The translations under genes and the position numbers were made by a program. Of a stretch of DNA of 64,000 nt, positions 1-10,629 are shown piece by piece; within the stretch, counting starts at the first letter, position 1; every line of letters starts with the position of its first letter. This DNA is from DATIRA01 sp963766505 (GTDB taxonomy: Bacteria > Pseudomonadota > Gammaproteobacteria > Steroidobacterales > Steroidobacteraceae): positions 115,128 to 179,127 of the forward strand of contig CAVYAL010000009.1 in assembly GCA_963766505.1 (NCBI GenBank), written 5' to 3'. The notes below the pieces were generated by a model. That model was given only the letters and a program-made list of their open reading frames with translations. It had not been told where the DNA came from and did not search any database.

Positions 1-273
1 CGGCACTTCACCTTCGCGAACCCGCTGCCGATGCTATACGACCGGGTCGCGGCGGTCCGCCAGCTGGCGGGGGAGTTGCCCGTCGACGGCCGCGTGGTCT
101 TCTCGATGCAGGGCGAGTTCCCGAAAGGTCACCCCGAGTCGGTCATGCGCCTCGACGCGCTGCATGAGCAGTACCCGGCGGTCGAGCGCTCGAGCGGCGG
201 AGCGGCGGCGGCTTTCGCGCCGGTCTGGGAACGCATCAAGGCGGCCGCGCAGCCGAACCCGCTGGCGCGCTGA
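1..273 (+). CDS. Hypothetical protein, C-terminal part only
   Basis: The frame is open from the first base of the window, so the start codon and most of the gene lie outside. About 90 C-terminal residues remain, ending ...QPNPLAR at a TGA. An internal ATG at 31 exists but the upstream codons continue in the same frame (RHFTFANPLP), so I treat it as internal. I see no diagnostic motif and cannot name a family. It is followed by about 200 bases without a gene that contain an inverted-repeat element, and the next genes are convergent to it. Confidence 0.6.
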   Translation, partial: RHFTFANPLPMLYDRVAAVRQLAGELPVDGRVVFSMQGEFPKGHPESVMRLDALHEQYPAVERSSGGAAAAFAPVWERIKAAAQPNPLAR

Positions 274-331
274 CGCGCGCCGATTCTGTTGCCTCCGGAC
301 CGGCAGCGCACCTGGGGCCCGCCCGGGAAGA

Positions 332-407
332 CCTTTCCAGGGACGCCGTAAAGCCATCCATGGCGGCTCCGGCGAAAACATCCATGTTTTCGACGGCCCT
401 GGAAAGG
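332..407. repeat. Intergenic palindromic (REP-like) element
   Basis: Perfect 11-base outer arms CCTTTCCAGGG (332-342) and CCCTGGAAAGG (397-407) enclose a second, nested hairpin at 373-392 (arms CGAAAACAT/ATGTTTTCG, 2-base loop). The outer and inner arms together give a two-level stem. It lies in the convergent gap between the partial gene and the M20 peptidase gene. It could act as a bidirectional transcription terminator, but there is no T-tract. Similar ATCCATG-containing intergenic palindromes are common in gammaproteobacteria. Confidence 0.7.
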
Positions 408-473
408 CATCCCCGACCGGGCCCCTGCGCGCTGCCTGCCGGCCGGTCGGCCGCTGGCGCCCGCCCCCCAGAC

Positions 474-1904
<1,431 letters not shown>

Positions 1905-1944
1905 GTGTCTTCTCACCCGGGTCTTTGAAGGAAGTGAAACCGGC

Positions 1945-2760
1945 TCAAGCGGCCGCCTCGGCGGCCGCGTCGAACCCGAAGAAATGCAGCGCGTTCGCGG
2001 TCGTCGCCGCGGCGATGCGGTCGGCATCTTCGCCGCGGCAGCGCGCCACGGTCTCGAGGATGTGGGGCAGGTGCCGGGGCTCGTTGCGGCGCGTCGCCGG
2101 CTTCGGCACGAGGTCCCGCGGCAGCAGGTAGGGCGCGTCGGTCTCGAGCATCAGTCGCTCCAGCGGTATCAGCCTCACCAGCTCGCGCAGGTGCTGCCCG
2201 CGCCGCTCGTCGCAGATCCAGCCGGTGATTCCGACGTAGAGACCCCGCTCGAGATACGCGCGCAGTTCGCGCTCCTCGCCGGTGAAGCAGTGAGCCACCG
2301 CAGCCGGCAGCCGGGGCAGGTAGTCGTCGAGCATGCCGACGAACGCATCGTGCGCATCACGCTGGTGCAGGAATACGGGCCTCGCGAGTTCCGCGGCCAG
2401 CTCGAGCTGCAGGCGGAAGGCCCGCTCCTGGTCCTCGTGCGGCGAGAAATTGCGGAAGTAGTCGAGTCCGCATTCGCCGGCGGCGCCCACCTCCGGCATC
2501 TGCATCAGTTCCCTGAGGACCGGTACGTCATCTGGACCGAATTCGCGCGAATGGTGCGGATGGATGCCCGCCGTCGCGCGGAAGCGGACCGGGTTCCCGC
2601 GGGCCAGCGCAATCGCCGCGCGCGTGCTCTCGAGCGTGCTGCCGGTGATGACCATGTGGCGCACGCCGGCCGCCACGGCGTCCTCGACCACCTGCTCGCG
2701 GTCGTGGTCGAAACTGTCGTGGGCGAGGTTGAGCCCGATGTCTACCAGGGTTGGAATCAT
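1945..2760 (-). CDS. tatD: TatD family 3'-5' deoxyribonuclease
   Basis: Metal-dependent nuclease of the TatD amidohydrolase-like fold, acting in the cytoplasm on DNA in repair and degradation. 271 residues. It matches E. coli TatD closely by eye: N-terminal DIGLNL, the metal motifs IHPHHS, GECGLDYF, HQRDAHD, HCFTG and ETDAPYLLP, and the TatD-specific ITGWICDERRG and RRNEPRHLPHIL blocks, which separate it from the YcfH and YjjV paralogues. It is the first gene of a minus-strand pair with the M20 peptidase and is divergent from the ABC exporter operon, with about 120 bases between them for both promoters. Confidence 0.93.
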   Translation of the reverse strand: MIPTLVDIGLNLAHDSFDHDREQVVEDAVAAGVRHMVITGSTLESTRAAIALARGNPVRFRATAGIHPHHSREFGPDDVPVLRELMQMPEVGAAGECGLDYFRNFSPHEDQERAFRLQLELAAELARPVFLHQRDAHDAFVGMLDDYLPRLPAAVAHCFTGEERELRAYLERGLYVGITGWICDERRGQHLRELVRLIPLERLMLETDAPYLLPRDLVPKPATRRNEPRHLPHILETVARCRGEDADRIAAATTANALHFFGFDAAAEAAA

Positions 2761-2882
2761 GCCGTCGGGGCTTGTGATAATGTCTGCGGCTTCGTGCCGT
2801 CGTGGCGCGGGCCCGGAGCCGGCATTCTAGCGAGCGCAGGGCGTTCCGTGTCGCGGCAACGTCATCCAACCGAGAGATTCAG

Positions 2883-4109
2883 ATGTCCCTGGACAAGACG
2901 GCGCTGGAGAGCCTGCGCCTGCCGAAGGGTACCGATTCGAAGCGCTACGAGGACGCGCCGCGGCGCAATCGCCGGCGCTGGATCATCGCGGCCATTGTGC
3001 TTGCGCTGCTCGCGTTGCTTGCCTGGCGGCTCGTCGGCGGGCCGCTCGCGGTCCGCACCGCGACAGTGCAGGGACCGGCCGGGGCCTCGGAGGGCGCGGT
3101 GCTGAACGCCTCGGGCTACGTGGTCGCGCGCCGGCTCGCAACGGTGAGTTCCAAGGTCACCGGCCGGCTCGTCGAGGTACTGTTCGAGGAAGGCGCCCGG
3201 GTCGAGCAGGACCAGGTGCTCGCGCGGCTCGACCCCTCGATGGCCCAGGCCGAGTACGACGTCGCCGAAAAGAGCCTGCTGGCGGCACGGCGTGGCCTGC
3301 GCGAGATCGAGGTGCGGCTCGCCGACGCCCGCAGGACGCTCGAGCGGAACCGCAGTCTCGTGGAGCGAAAGCTCGTCGCGCAGAGCGTGCTCGATGCATC
3401 CGAGGCGGAGGCGGACGCACTCGCCGCGCGACTCGCTTCCGCCCGCGCGGAGGTGGCGGTGGCCGAGAGCAACCTCGCGCTGCGGCGGCAGTCGCTCGAC
3501 GACCTGGTGATCCACGCGCCGTTCGCCGGCGTGGTCATCTCCAAGGACGCCCAGCCCGGCGAGACCGTGTCGCCGATTTCCGCCGGCGGCGGCTTCACGC
3601 GCACCGGCATCGCGACGATCGTGGACATGGCCTCCCGCGAGATCGAGGTGGACGTCAACGAGGCCTACATCAACCGGGTGCGCGACGGTCAGCAGGTGAA
3701 CGCGGTGCTCGACGCATATCCCGAGTGGAGCATTCCCGCGCACGTGATCAGCATCGTTCCCACCGCGGACCGGCAGAAGGCGACGGTCCGGGTGCGCATC
3801 GCGTTCGACGAGCTCGATCCGCGCATCCTGCCGGACATGGGAATCAAGGTGAGCTTCCTGGAGGACGAGGCCGGGGCCGCGTCCGGTGCGCCGAGCACGA
3901 TCCCGGCGAACGCCGTGCAGGTCGCGAACGGATCGAGCTGGGTGTGGGTCGTGCGGGACGGCAAGGTCGAGCGCAGGACGGTGCGGACAGGCGAAGCCGA
4001 TGGCGACCGCATGCCCGTGCTGGAGGGGCTCGAGGCGGGCGAGGTGGTCGTGATCGACCCGCCCAGGCGCCTGCGCGACGGCGCGGTGGTCGAACTGCAG
4101 GGCGAATGA
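2883..4109 (+). CDS. Periplasmic adaptor (HlyD/MacA-like) of an ABC export system
   Basis: Membrane-fusion subunit that links an inner-membrane FtsX-type ABC transporter to the outer membrane. 408 residues from the ATG at 2883 (MSLDKTALES); the in-frame ATG 81 bases upstream gives an Arg-rich leader and is rejected. A single transmembrane segment lies near residues 36-58 (IIAAIVLALLALLAW). Next come a lipoyl/barrel-sandwich half, an alpha-helical hairpin of about 100 residues rich in Ala/Glu/Arg, and the second lipoyl half starting around VIHAPFAGVV. It heads a four-gene operon and overlaps the ATPase gene by ATGA. No outer-membrane TolC-type partner is present in the window. Confidence 0.9.
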   Translation: MSLDKTALESLRLPKGTDSKRYEDAPRRNRRRWIIAAIVLALLALLAWRLVGGPLAVRTATVQGPAGASEGAVLNASGYVVARRLATVSSKVTGRLVEVLFEEGARVEQDQVLARLDPSMAQAEYDVAEKSLLAARRGLREIEVRLADARRTLERNRSLVERKLVAQSVLDASEAEADALAARLASARAEVAVAESNLALRRQSLDDLVIHAPFAGVVISKDAQPGETVSPISAGGGFTRTGIATIVDMASREIEVDVNEAYINRVRDGQQVNAVLDAYPEWSIPAHVISIVPTADRQKATVRVRIAFDELDPRILPDMGIKVSFLEDEAGAASGAPSTIPANAVQVANGSSWVWVVRDGKVERRTVRTGEADGDRMPVLEGLEAGEVVVIDPPRRLRDGAVVELQGE

Positions 4110-4801
4110 ACGTGGCCGGGACGCCGATCGTCCGTATCCGTGATCTCGTCAAGGTCTACCGGCGCGGGGTCGAGGAAGTCCGCGTGCTCGACGGGCTGTC
4201 GCTCGACATCGACACGGGCGATTTCGTCGCGCTGATGGGACCGTCCGGATCGGGCAAGTCCACGCTGCTCAACCTGATCGGCGGGCTCGACCGTCCGACC
4301 TCGGGCAGCCTCGAGGTCGAGGGATTGCGGGTGGACCAGCTGAGCGAAGCCGCGCTCGCCCGCTGGCGGGCCGACCACGTCGGCTTCGTGTTCCAGATGT
4401 ACAACCTGCTGCCGGTGCTCTCGGCCGAGCGCAACGTCGAGCTGCCGCTGCTGCTGAAGGACCTCTCGCGCGAGCAGCGCTCGCGGCGCGTCGCGGCGGC
4501 ACTGGCGCTGGTCGGGCTGACCGAGCGGGCAAAGCACCGGCCGCGGGAGCTCTCCGGCGGGCAGGAGCAGCGCGTCGGCATCGCGCGGGCCATCGTCACG
4601 GACCCGACGCTGCTGCTCTGCGATGAGCCCACCGGCGACCTGGACCGCAAGTCCGGCGACGAGGTGCTGGACCTGCTGCAGGCGCTGAACGGCGACTACG
4701 GCAAGACCATCATCATGGTCACGCACGACCCGCACGCCGCAGAGCGGGCCCATCGCACCGTGCACCTCGACAAGGGCCTGCTGAGCGAGGCGGCGGCGTG
4801 A
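4106..4801 (+). CDS. ABC transporter ATP-binding protein (MacB/LolD type)
   Basis: ATPase subunit that powers the FtsX-type permeases encoded just downstream. 231 residues. Motifs in order: Walker A GPSGSGKST, Q-loop FVFQMYNLLPVL, signature LSGGQEQRV (usually LSGGQQQRV), Walker B LLLCDEPTGDLD and the H-loop MVTHDPHAAE. Its start overlaps the adaptor stop (ATGA at 4106) and its stop overlaps the GTG start of the first permease, so the genes are translationally coupled. The combination adaptor-ATPase-permease-permease is that of macrolide/lipoprotein/peptide exporters; the cargo cannot be told. Confidence 0.93.
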   Translation: MNVAGTPIVRIRDLVKVYRRGVEEVRVLDGLSLDIDTGDFVALMGPSGSGKSTLLNLIGGLDRPTSGSLEVEGLRVDQLSEAALARWRADHVGFVFQMYNLLPVLSAERNVELPLLLKDLSREQRSRRVAAALALVGLTERAKHRPRELSGGQEQRVGIARAIVTDPTLLLCDEPTGDLDRKSGDEVLDLLQALNGDYGKTIIMVTHDPHAAERAHRTVHLDKGLLSEAAA

Positions 4802-5958
4802 TCGGCAAGTACCTGCCGCTGCTTTCGGCGAGCCTGCGCCGCAAGCGGTTGCGCACCACGTTCACGCTCGCCTCGATCGCGATCGCGTTCCTGTTGTTCG
4901 GCCTCGCGGAATCGATGCGCAATGCGTTCCAGAGCGGCGTCGACGTGGCCGGTGCCGACCGCCTGCTGACGATGCACAAGGTCTCGTTCACGATGCTGCT
5001 GCCGGCGAGCTACGAGAATCGCATCCGCGCCGTGGACGGCGTCGTCGCGGTCATCCCGCAGACCTGGTTCGGCGCCTGGTTCCGCGACCAGCGCAACCAG
5101 ATCCCGGCATTCCCGACCGACCCCAAGGACATGCTGCGCATCTACTCCGAGTTCGTGATCCCGGAGGACCAGAAGCAGGCCTGGCTCGCCGACCGCACCG
5201 GCGTGCTGGTCGGGCGCGCGCTGGTGGACGCGTTCGGCTGGAAGCCGGGCGATACGATCCCGCTGCGCTCCGCGATCTGGCGGCAGCAGGACGGCTCCGA
5301 CGCCTGGCCGGTGACGGTACGCGCGGTCTACGACCTGCCGGAGGGCGGGGACACGCGGCAGATCTTCATCAACCAGGACTACTTCGAGGAAGCGAAGTCC
5401 TTCGGCAAGGGCCTGGTCGGCTGGTACGTCGTGAAGATCGACGACCCGGCGCACGTGGAGCGGGTCTCGGCAGGCATCGATTCGCTGTTCGCGAATTCGC
5501 CCGCCGAGACCAAGACCTCCTCGGAGCGGGCGATGGCGCAGTCCTTCGTCAACCAGGTCGGCAACATCGGCGCGATCCTCACCGCGATCGTCACGGCCGT
5601 GTTCTTCACGATGCTGCTGGTGACGGCGAACACGATGGCGCAGTCCGTCCGCGAGCGGACCAGCGAGATCGGCGTGCTGAAGACGCTCGGATTCTCGAGC
5701 CCGGGCGTGCTGGGCCTGGTGCTGTCCGAGTCGGTGCTGATCACGGTGCTCGGCGGGGCGCTGGGCATCGCGACGGCCTGGTGGGCGGGCGTGCAGTTCG
5801 AGTCGCTGCTCGCGCAGTACCTGCCGGGCTTCCGGCTGCCGGCCTCGGCCGTCGTTAAGGCACTCGCGTTCATGGTGGCGCTCGGGCTCGTGGCCGGCGC
5901 GCTGCCCGCGGTGCAGGCGATGCGCCTCGGGATCGTCGACGCGCTGCGGCGCGACTGA
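4798..5958 (+). CDS. FtsX-like ABC permease (first of two)
   Basis: Inner-membrane permease of the MacB/FtsX family, 386 residues. One transmembrane helix near the N terminus (TFTLASIAIAFLLFGLA), a large periplasmic domain of about 230 residues, then three C-terminal helices in the conserved FtsX domain (the segment with RERTSEIGVLKTLGFS is the usual coupling region). The start is GTG at 4798, forming a GTGA overlap with the ATPase stop; there is no better in-frame ATG nearby. Paired with a second permease 7 bases downstream, suggesting a heterodimeric transporter. Confidence 0.9.
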   Translation: MIGKYLPLLSASLRRKRLRTTFTLASIAIAFLLFGLAESMRNAFQSGVDVAGADRLLTMHKVSFTMLLPASYENRIRAVDGVVAVIPQTWFGAWFRDQRNQIPAFPTDPKDMLRIYSEFVIPEDQKQAWLADRTGVLVGRALVDAFGWKPGDTIPLRSAIWRQQDGSDAWPVTVRAVYDLPEGGDTRQIFINQDYFEEAKSFGKGLVGWYVVKIDDPAHVERVSAGIDSLFANSPAETKTSSERAMAQSFVNQVGNIGAILTAIVTAVFFTMLLVTANTMAQSVRERTSEIGVLKTLGFSSPGVLGLVLSESVLITVLGGALGIATAWWAGVQFESLLAQYLPGFRLPASAVVKALAFMVALGLVAGALPAVQAMRLGIVDALRRD

Positions 5959-5965
5959 GGGCGCC

Positions 5966-7156
5966 ATGGGCTCCTGGTTCAAGCAGGTACTGACGGTCAC
6001 CGCGATGAACGTCCGCAACCTGCCGGCCCGGCTCGGCACCTCGCTGGTGGCCGTGATCGGCATCGGTGGCGTGGTGGCGGTGCTGGTCTCGCTGCTCGCG
6101 ATGGGCGAGGGCTTCAGGGCTGCACTGGAACTCTCGGGCCGCGACGATGTCGTGCTGATCCTGCGCGGCGGCTCGCCCGACGAGCTCTCGAGCGGGCTCG
6201 TTCGTGAGCAGACCCGCGTCGTCACGAACGCGCCGGGCATCGCCCGGGACGAATCCGGACCGATCGCCTCGCCCGAGCTCTACACGATCGTGGACCTGCC
6301 GATGCGCAGCACCGGCACCGGCGCCAACGTTCCGTTCCGCGGCGTCACCTCGCGCGGACCGGAGTTGCGCGACGGCTTCCGGCTGCTGGCCGGGCGCATG
6401 TTCCGGCCCGGCACGAACGAGGTGATCGTCGGTCGTGGCGTCTTCGCGCAGTTCGGCAACGTGGACCTCGGGCGCGAGGTCAAGTGGGGATCGCAGACCT
6501 GGACCGTGGTCGGCGTGTTCGAGGCGGGTGGCAGCGTCTCGGAGTCCGAGGTCTGGACCGACCTGACGGTGCTGCAGGGCGTGTACCGGCGGGGCAGCAC
6601 GGTGCAGTCGATCCGTGCGCGGCTCGTATCGCCCGAGGCGCTCGGGCAGTTGCAGAAGGCGCTGGAATCGGACCCGCGCGTCAACGTCAGCGCGCGCAGC
6701 GAGCGGCAGTTCTACGCCGACCAGTCGCGCGTGCTGATCGGGCTCGTCAAGTACGTCGGCACGACCATCGCGGTGCTGATGGGCGTCGGCGCCGTGTTCG
6801 CGGCGCTCAACACGATGTACTCCGCCGTCTCCGCGCGCACGCGTGAGATCGCGACGCTGCGCGCGCTCGGCTTCGGCGCCGCGCCGGTGCTCGTCTCGGT
6901 GCTCTTCGAGGCGGTGACGCTCGGGCTGCTCGGCGGGATCGTCGGCGGCCTGATCGTGTACTTCGGGCTGAACGGCTACCAGGCCTCGACGCTGAACTGG
7001 GCCAGCTTCACGCAGATCACCTTCGCGTTCACTGTCACGCCGCGGCTGCTGCTGACGGGCCTCGGCTATTCGCTCATACTCGGCTTCATCGGCGGCCTGC
7101 TGCCCGGGCTGCGCGCTGCGAGGATGCCGGTGACCGCGGGTCTGAGAGAGTTGTAA
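5966..7156 (+). CDS. FtsX-like ABC permease (second of two)
   Basis: Second MacB/FtsX-type permease, 396 residues, with the same topology: N-terminal helix (SLVAVIGIGGVVAVLVSLL), long periplasmic domain, three C-terminal helices and the coupling segment RTREIATLRALGFG. It follows the first permease after 7 bases and ends the exporter operon; the next gene starts 6 bases later, so read-through transcription into the metallopeptidase gene is likely. Two distinct half-size permeases with one ATPase suggest a heterodimer rather than a MacB homodimer. Confidence 0.9.
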   Translation: MGSWFKQVLTVTAMNVRNLPARLGTSLVAVIGIGGVVAVLVSLLAMGEGFRAALELSGRDDVVLILRGGSPDELSSGLVREQTRVVTNAPGIARDESGPIASPELYTIVDLPMRSTGTGANVPFRGVTSRGPELRDGFRLLAGRMFRPGTNEVIVGRGVFAQFGNVDLGREVKWGSQTWTVVGVFEAGGSVSESEVWTDLTVLQGVYRRGSTVQSIRARLVSPEALGQLQKALESDPRVNVSARSERQFYADQSRVLIGLVKYVGTTIAVLMGVGAVFAALNTMYSAVSARTREIATLRALGFGAAPVLVSVLFEAVTLGLLGGIVGGLIVYFGLNGYQASTLNWASFTQITFAFTVTPRLLLTGLGYSLILGFIGGLLPGLRAARMPVTAGLREL

Positions 7157-7162
7157 CCGAGC

Positions 7163-7936
7163 ATGAGAAAGCCAAGAGGGCAGGCGGCCGGGCGCGCGGC
7201 GGCCGTGAATCCCCTGCAGATGTCGCTCTGGTCGGAGCGCGATGACGGCGCGGGCTGGCAGGTCCGGATCAGCCGCCGGGCGAGGCGGCTTTCGATGCGC
7301 GTGTTCCCGGGCGGACGTGTCGAGGTGGTCGTGCCGCCAGGCGTCGGTGTGGCGGCCATCGAGCGCTTCGTCTCGCGTCACCGCGACTGGGCGGAGCGGC
7401 AGTCACGCGAGTTCGAGCTCAAGGCGCCGACCGAGGCCGAGCGGCGACCCCGCTCGATCGAGCTCACCGCGGCGGGGCGGAGCTGGACAGTGGAGTACGA
7501 GCCTTCGGGACGTCGCGCGCTGCGCGACTGCGGCGACGGCAGGCTGCTGCTCGGCAGTTCCGAGGCCGGCGACGCCGAGATCGGCCGGGCGCTTCTCGGT
7601 TGGCTCTACCGGACCGCGTCGGAGCACCTCGGCGCGGCGATCGAGGATCTCTCGCGCCAGACGGGCCTCGACTATGCGCGGCTGCAGCTGCGACGGCAGC
7701 GCACGCGCTGGGGCAGCTGCTCCTCGACCGGCACGATCAGTTTGAACGTCTGCCTGATGTTCCAGCGGCCCGAGGTCGTGCGTTACCTGCTGCTGCACGA
7801 GCTCTGCCACCGGCGGCACATGAACCACTCGCGCCGCTTCTGGCGCCTGGTCGAGTCCTTCGAGCAGGACTGGCGGGCGCTCGACGCCGAGCTGGTGCAG
7901 GGCTGGCGGAACGTCCCTGCCTGGGTCTTCCCCTGA
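7163..7936 (+). CDS. YgjP-type (DUF45, SprT-like) metallopeptidase
   Basis: Predicted zinc metallopeptidase, 257 residues, normally cytosolic. The zinc site HELCH (HExxH pattern) is followed by a third ligand in HMNHSRRFW, and the upstream block RWGSCSSTGTISLN is characteristic of the YgjP-like family. The first 20 residues are basic and poorly conserved, so an alternative start at the ATG before SLWSERDDG is possible. It lies directly behind the exporter operon. The physiological substrate is unknown. Confidence 0.85.
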   Translation: MRKPRGQAAGRAAAVNPLQMSLWSERDDGAGWQVRISRRARRLSMRVFPGGRVEVVVPPGVGVAAIERFVSRHRDWAERQSREFELKAPTEAERRPRSIELTAAGRSWTVEYEPSGRRALRDCGDGRLLLGSSEAGDAEIGRALLGWLYRTASEHLGAAIEDLSRQTGLDYARLQLRRQRTRWGSCSSTGTISLNVCLMFQRPEVVRYLLLHELCHRRHMNHSRRFWRLVESFEQDWRALDAELVQGWRNVPAWVFP

Positions 7937-8007
7937 ATCGCGGCGTCGCCAGGGCCGGCCGGCCATGTGGTCGCGGTGCGGCAGGCTGCGGCATACTCTC
8001 CGGGCCC

Positions 8008-9090
8008 ATGACCGATCGACTGCACAACGTCAACGTCCTCTCGAGCGAGCTGCTGCCGACGCCCGAGCAGGTGAAGCGCGAGCTGCCGACGCCGGACGCG
8101 GCCGAGGAATTCGTCTACCGCAGCCGCGCGCGACTGCAGGCGATCCTCGACCGCAAGGACCCCCGGCTGTTCGTCGTCGTCGGGCCGTGCTCGATCCACG
8201 ACCCGGCTGCGGCGCGGGACTACGCGATCCGGCTGCGCGGACTCGCCGAGCGGGTCGAGCAGACGATGATGCTGGTGATGCGGGTGTACTTCGAGAAGCC
8301 GCGCACGACGATCGGCTGGAAGGGCCTGATCAACGACCCGGACATGGATGATTCCTTCCACATCGAGCGCGGGATCCGCCTGGCCCGGGAGCTGCTGCTG
8401 TTCCTGGCGGAGACCGGGCTGCCTGCGGCGACCGAGGCGCTCGACCCGATCATGCCGCAGTACCTGTCCGAGCTGATCAGCTGGACCGCGATCGGCGCGC
8501 GCACGACCGAGTCGCAGACGCACCGCGAGATGGCGAGCGGGCTTTCGACCCCGGTCGGCTTCAAGAACGGCACGGACGGCTCGCTGACCGTCGCGATCAA
8601 CGCACTTCAGTCCGCGCGGCATCCGCATCACTTCCTCGGCATCACGCAGCAGGGACAGTCGGCGGTGTTCCGCACGCGGGGCAACCGCTACGGCCACATC
8701 GTGCTGCGCGGCGGAGCCGGACGCTCGAACTACGACTCCGTCAACATCGCGCTCTGCGAGCGCGAGCTGGACAAGGCGGGGCTGCCGCCGAACATCGTCG
8801 TCGACTGCAGTCATGGCAACTCGAGCAAGGACCCGGCCGTGCAGCCGCTCGTGGCCGAGAACGTCGGCAACCAGATCGTCGAGGGCAACCGCTCGATCGT
8901 CGGCCTGATGCTCGAGAGCAACCTGCACTGGGGCAGCCAGCCGATACCTGCCGACCGCTCCGAGCTCGAGTACGGCGTCTCCGTGACCGATGCCTGCATC
9001 GACTGGGAGACGACCGAGGGCCTGCTGATGTCGCTGCACCAGCGGCTGAAGGGCGCGCCGCGGTTCCAGCGCGGCCCGGCGGCTGCCTGA
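8008..9090 (+). CDS. aroF: 3-deoxy-7-phosphoheptulonate (DAHP) synthase, class I
   Basis: Cytosolic enzyme that condenses phosphoenolpyruvate and erythrose-4-phosphate to DAHP, the entry step of the shikimate pathway. 360 residues from the ATG at 8008 (MTDRLHNVNV). Family motifs: VGPCSIHD, MRVYFEKPRTT, GWKGLINDP, GFKNGTDGS, VDCSHGNSSKD and GVSVTDACI. The VDCSHGN form resembles E. coli AroF more than AroG, so I give aroF, but the feedback amino acid cannot be deduced with certainty. It stands alone between the metallopeptidase and peroxiredoxin genes. Confidence 0.92.
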   Translation: MTDRLHNVNVLSSELLPTPEQVKRELPTPDAAEEFVYRSRARLQAILDRKDPRLFVVVGPCSIHDPAAARDYAIRLRGLAERVEQTMMLVMRVYFEKPRTTIGWKGLINDPDMDDSFHIERGIRLARELLLFLAETGLPAATEALDPIMPQYLSELISWTAIGARTTESQTHREMASGLSTPVGFKNGTDGSLTVAINALQSARHPHHFLGITQQGQSAVFRTRGNRYGHIVLRGGAGRSNYDSVNIALCERELDKAGLPPNIVVDCSHGNSSKDPAVQPLVAENVGNQIVEGNRSIVGLMLESNLHWGSQPIPADRSELEYGVSVTDACIDWETTEGLLMSLHQRLKGAPRFQRGPAAA

Positions 9091-9199
9091 AGCGGCTGCT
9101 GCCGGCGCCGGATCGAAACCACGATAACCCGCGTTTCGAACCGCGCTGTTAACATTCCCCTTTACTGCCGCAACCCGCAACTCCCTGGGAGGTTCCGCA

Positions 9200-9682
9200 A
9201 TGACCATCAAAGTGGGTGACAAGATGCCCGCCGGCGCATTCATGCACATGACCAAGGACGGCCCTCAGAAGATGACGACCGACGAGCTCTTCAAGGGCAG
9301 GAAGGTCGTGCTGTTCTCGGTGCCCGGCGCCTTCACTCCGACCTGCGACGCGCGGCACCTGCCGGGCTTCGTGATGGACGCGGAGAAGTTCCAGGCGAAG
9401 GGCGTGGACACGATCGCCTGCATGGCCGTCAACGACGTGTTCGTGATGAACGCCTGGGGCAAGGCCTCGGCCGTGGACGGTAAGGTGCTGATGCTGGCCG
9501 ACGGCAACGGCGAATATTCCAAGGCGCTCGGCCTGGAGATGGACGGCCGCGGCTTCGGCATGGGCATGCGCGGGCAGCGCTTCGCGGTCGTCGTGGACGA
9601 CGGCGTCGTGAAGGGCCTCTATGTCGAGGAGCCCGGCCAGTTCAAGGTATCGAGCTCCGAGCACGTGCTCGCGCAGCTCTGA
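9200..9682 (+). CDS. Peroxiredoxin, Prx5/AhpE-type redoxin
   Basis: Thiol peroxidase reducing hydrogen peroxide or organic hydroperoxides, using glutathione or a small redoxin. 160 residues. The peroxidatic cysteine lies in VPGAFTPTCDARHLPGF, and the following IACMAVND block is typical of bacterial Prx5 proteins. A strong Shine-Dalgarno sequence (GGGAGG) stands 8 bases before the ATG, which fixes the start. No glutaredoxin domain is fused. The MAPEG gene follows after 10 bases, so the two are probably co-transcribed. Confidence 0.93.
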   Translation: MTIKVGDKMPAGAFMHMTKDGPQKMTTDELFKGRKVVLFSVPGAFTPTCDARHLPGFVMDAEKFQAKGVDTIACMAVNDVFVMNAWGKASAVDGKVLMLADGNGEYSKALGLEMDGRGFGMGMRGQRFAVVVDDGVVKGLYVEEPGQFKVSSSEHVLAQL

Positions 9683-9692
9683 CCTCAAGGCA

Positions 9693-10076
9693 ATGGCACC
9701 CGTCACGACCCTGTATGCGGGCCTGCTGGGGCTCCTTTACCTCGGGCTCGCCTACCTGGTCGTGCGGGGCCGGCAGCGGCACCGGATCAATCTCGGCATC
9801 GGTCCGCAGGGCGAGATCGAGCGCCAGGTGCGCGTGCACGCGAACTTCGTCGAATACGCGCCGATGTTCCTGATCCTGCTGCTGCTGGCCGAGCTGGCCG
9901 CCGCGCCTCCGTGGCTGCTGCACGGGACCGGCGCGGGATTCGTGTTCGCCAGGCTGGCCCACGCCCAGGGGCTCACGAGCACGGCCGGGGTGTCCCGGGG
10001 CCGGTTCGTGGGTACCGCGTTGACCTGGGTTCTCATTCTCGTGCTCTCGATCTACTTGATCTTCAAGAGCTTCTGA
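9693..10076 (+). CDS. MAPEG family membrane protein
   Basis: Small integral membrane protein of the MAPEG superfamily (membrane-associated proteins in eicosanoid and glutathione metabolism), 127 residues with four predicted membrane segments. The family block VRVHANFVEYAPMFLILLLL is present. Bacterial members may be glutathione S-transferases or peroxidases. Its position 10 bases after a Prx5-type peroxiredoxin is consistent with a role in glutathione-linked detoxification, but that is inference from context. Confidence 0.85.
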   Translation: MAPVTTLYAGLLGLLYLGLAYLVVRGRQRHRINLGIGPQGEIERQVRVHANFVEYAPMFLILLLLAELAAAPPWLLHGTGAGFVFARLAHAQGLTSTAGVSRGRFVGTALTWVLILVLSIYLIFKSF

Positions 10077-10225
10077 ACTTCGGCCGTCCGGTCGACTCTC
10101 AGTCACTGACCGGTACTCGGTGGGCTGCCCGGCTCTTTCCCCGCGACTGGGCGGGTAAGCCAGGGGGCGGCGATATTCGCCGCTGACTAGGGTATATTTG
10201 CCCAGGTTTTCCGGCAACTTACAGC

Positions 10226-10629
10226 ATGAAACGTAGAATAAATCTGAACTCGGGGTTCACGCTGATCGAACTCCTCATCGTCATCGTGATCCTGGGGCTG
10301 CTGCTGTCCCTGGTGGCGCCGACGATGTTCTCCAAGGTCAGTTCCTCGCAGCGCAAGACCGCGCTGGCGCAGATGCAGATGCTGGCCACCTCGCTGGATA
10401 CGTACCGGCTGGACATCGGCGATTACCCGCCGAACCTCGCCGAACTGCGCCAGAGCAGCCGGCCCGGCTGGGACGGCCCGTACCTGCCGCGCGACCTGCC
10501 GGCCGACCCCTGGGGCAATCCCTACCAGTACCAGGTCCCGGGCGAGGGCGGCCAGCCCTACATGCTCCGCAGCTTCGGCAAGGACGGCAGGCCCGGTGGC
10601 GAGGACGAGGACGAGGACATCGTCTTTCA

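Noticed and set aside
4696..7381. Long minus-strand open frames opposite the two ABC permease genes
   Set aside because: Arg/His/Gln-rich shadow translations; the sense strand codes for recognisable FtsX-type permeases.
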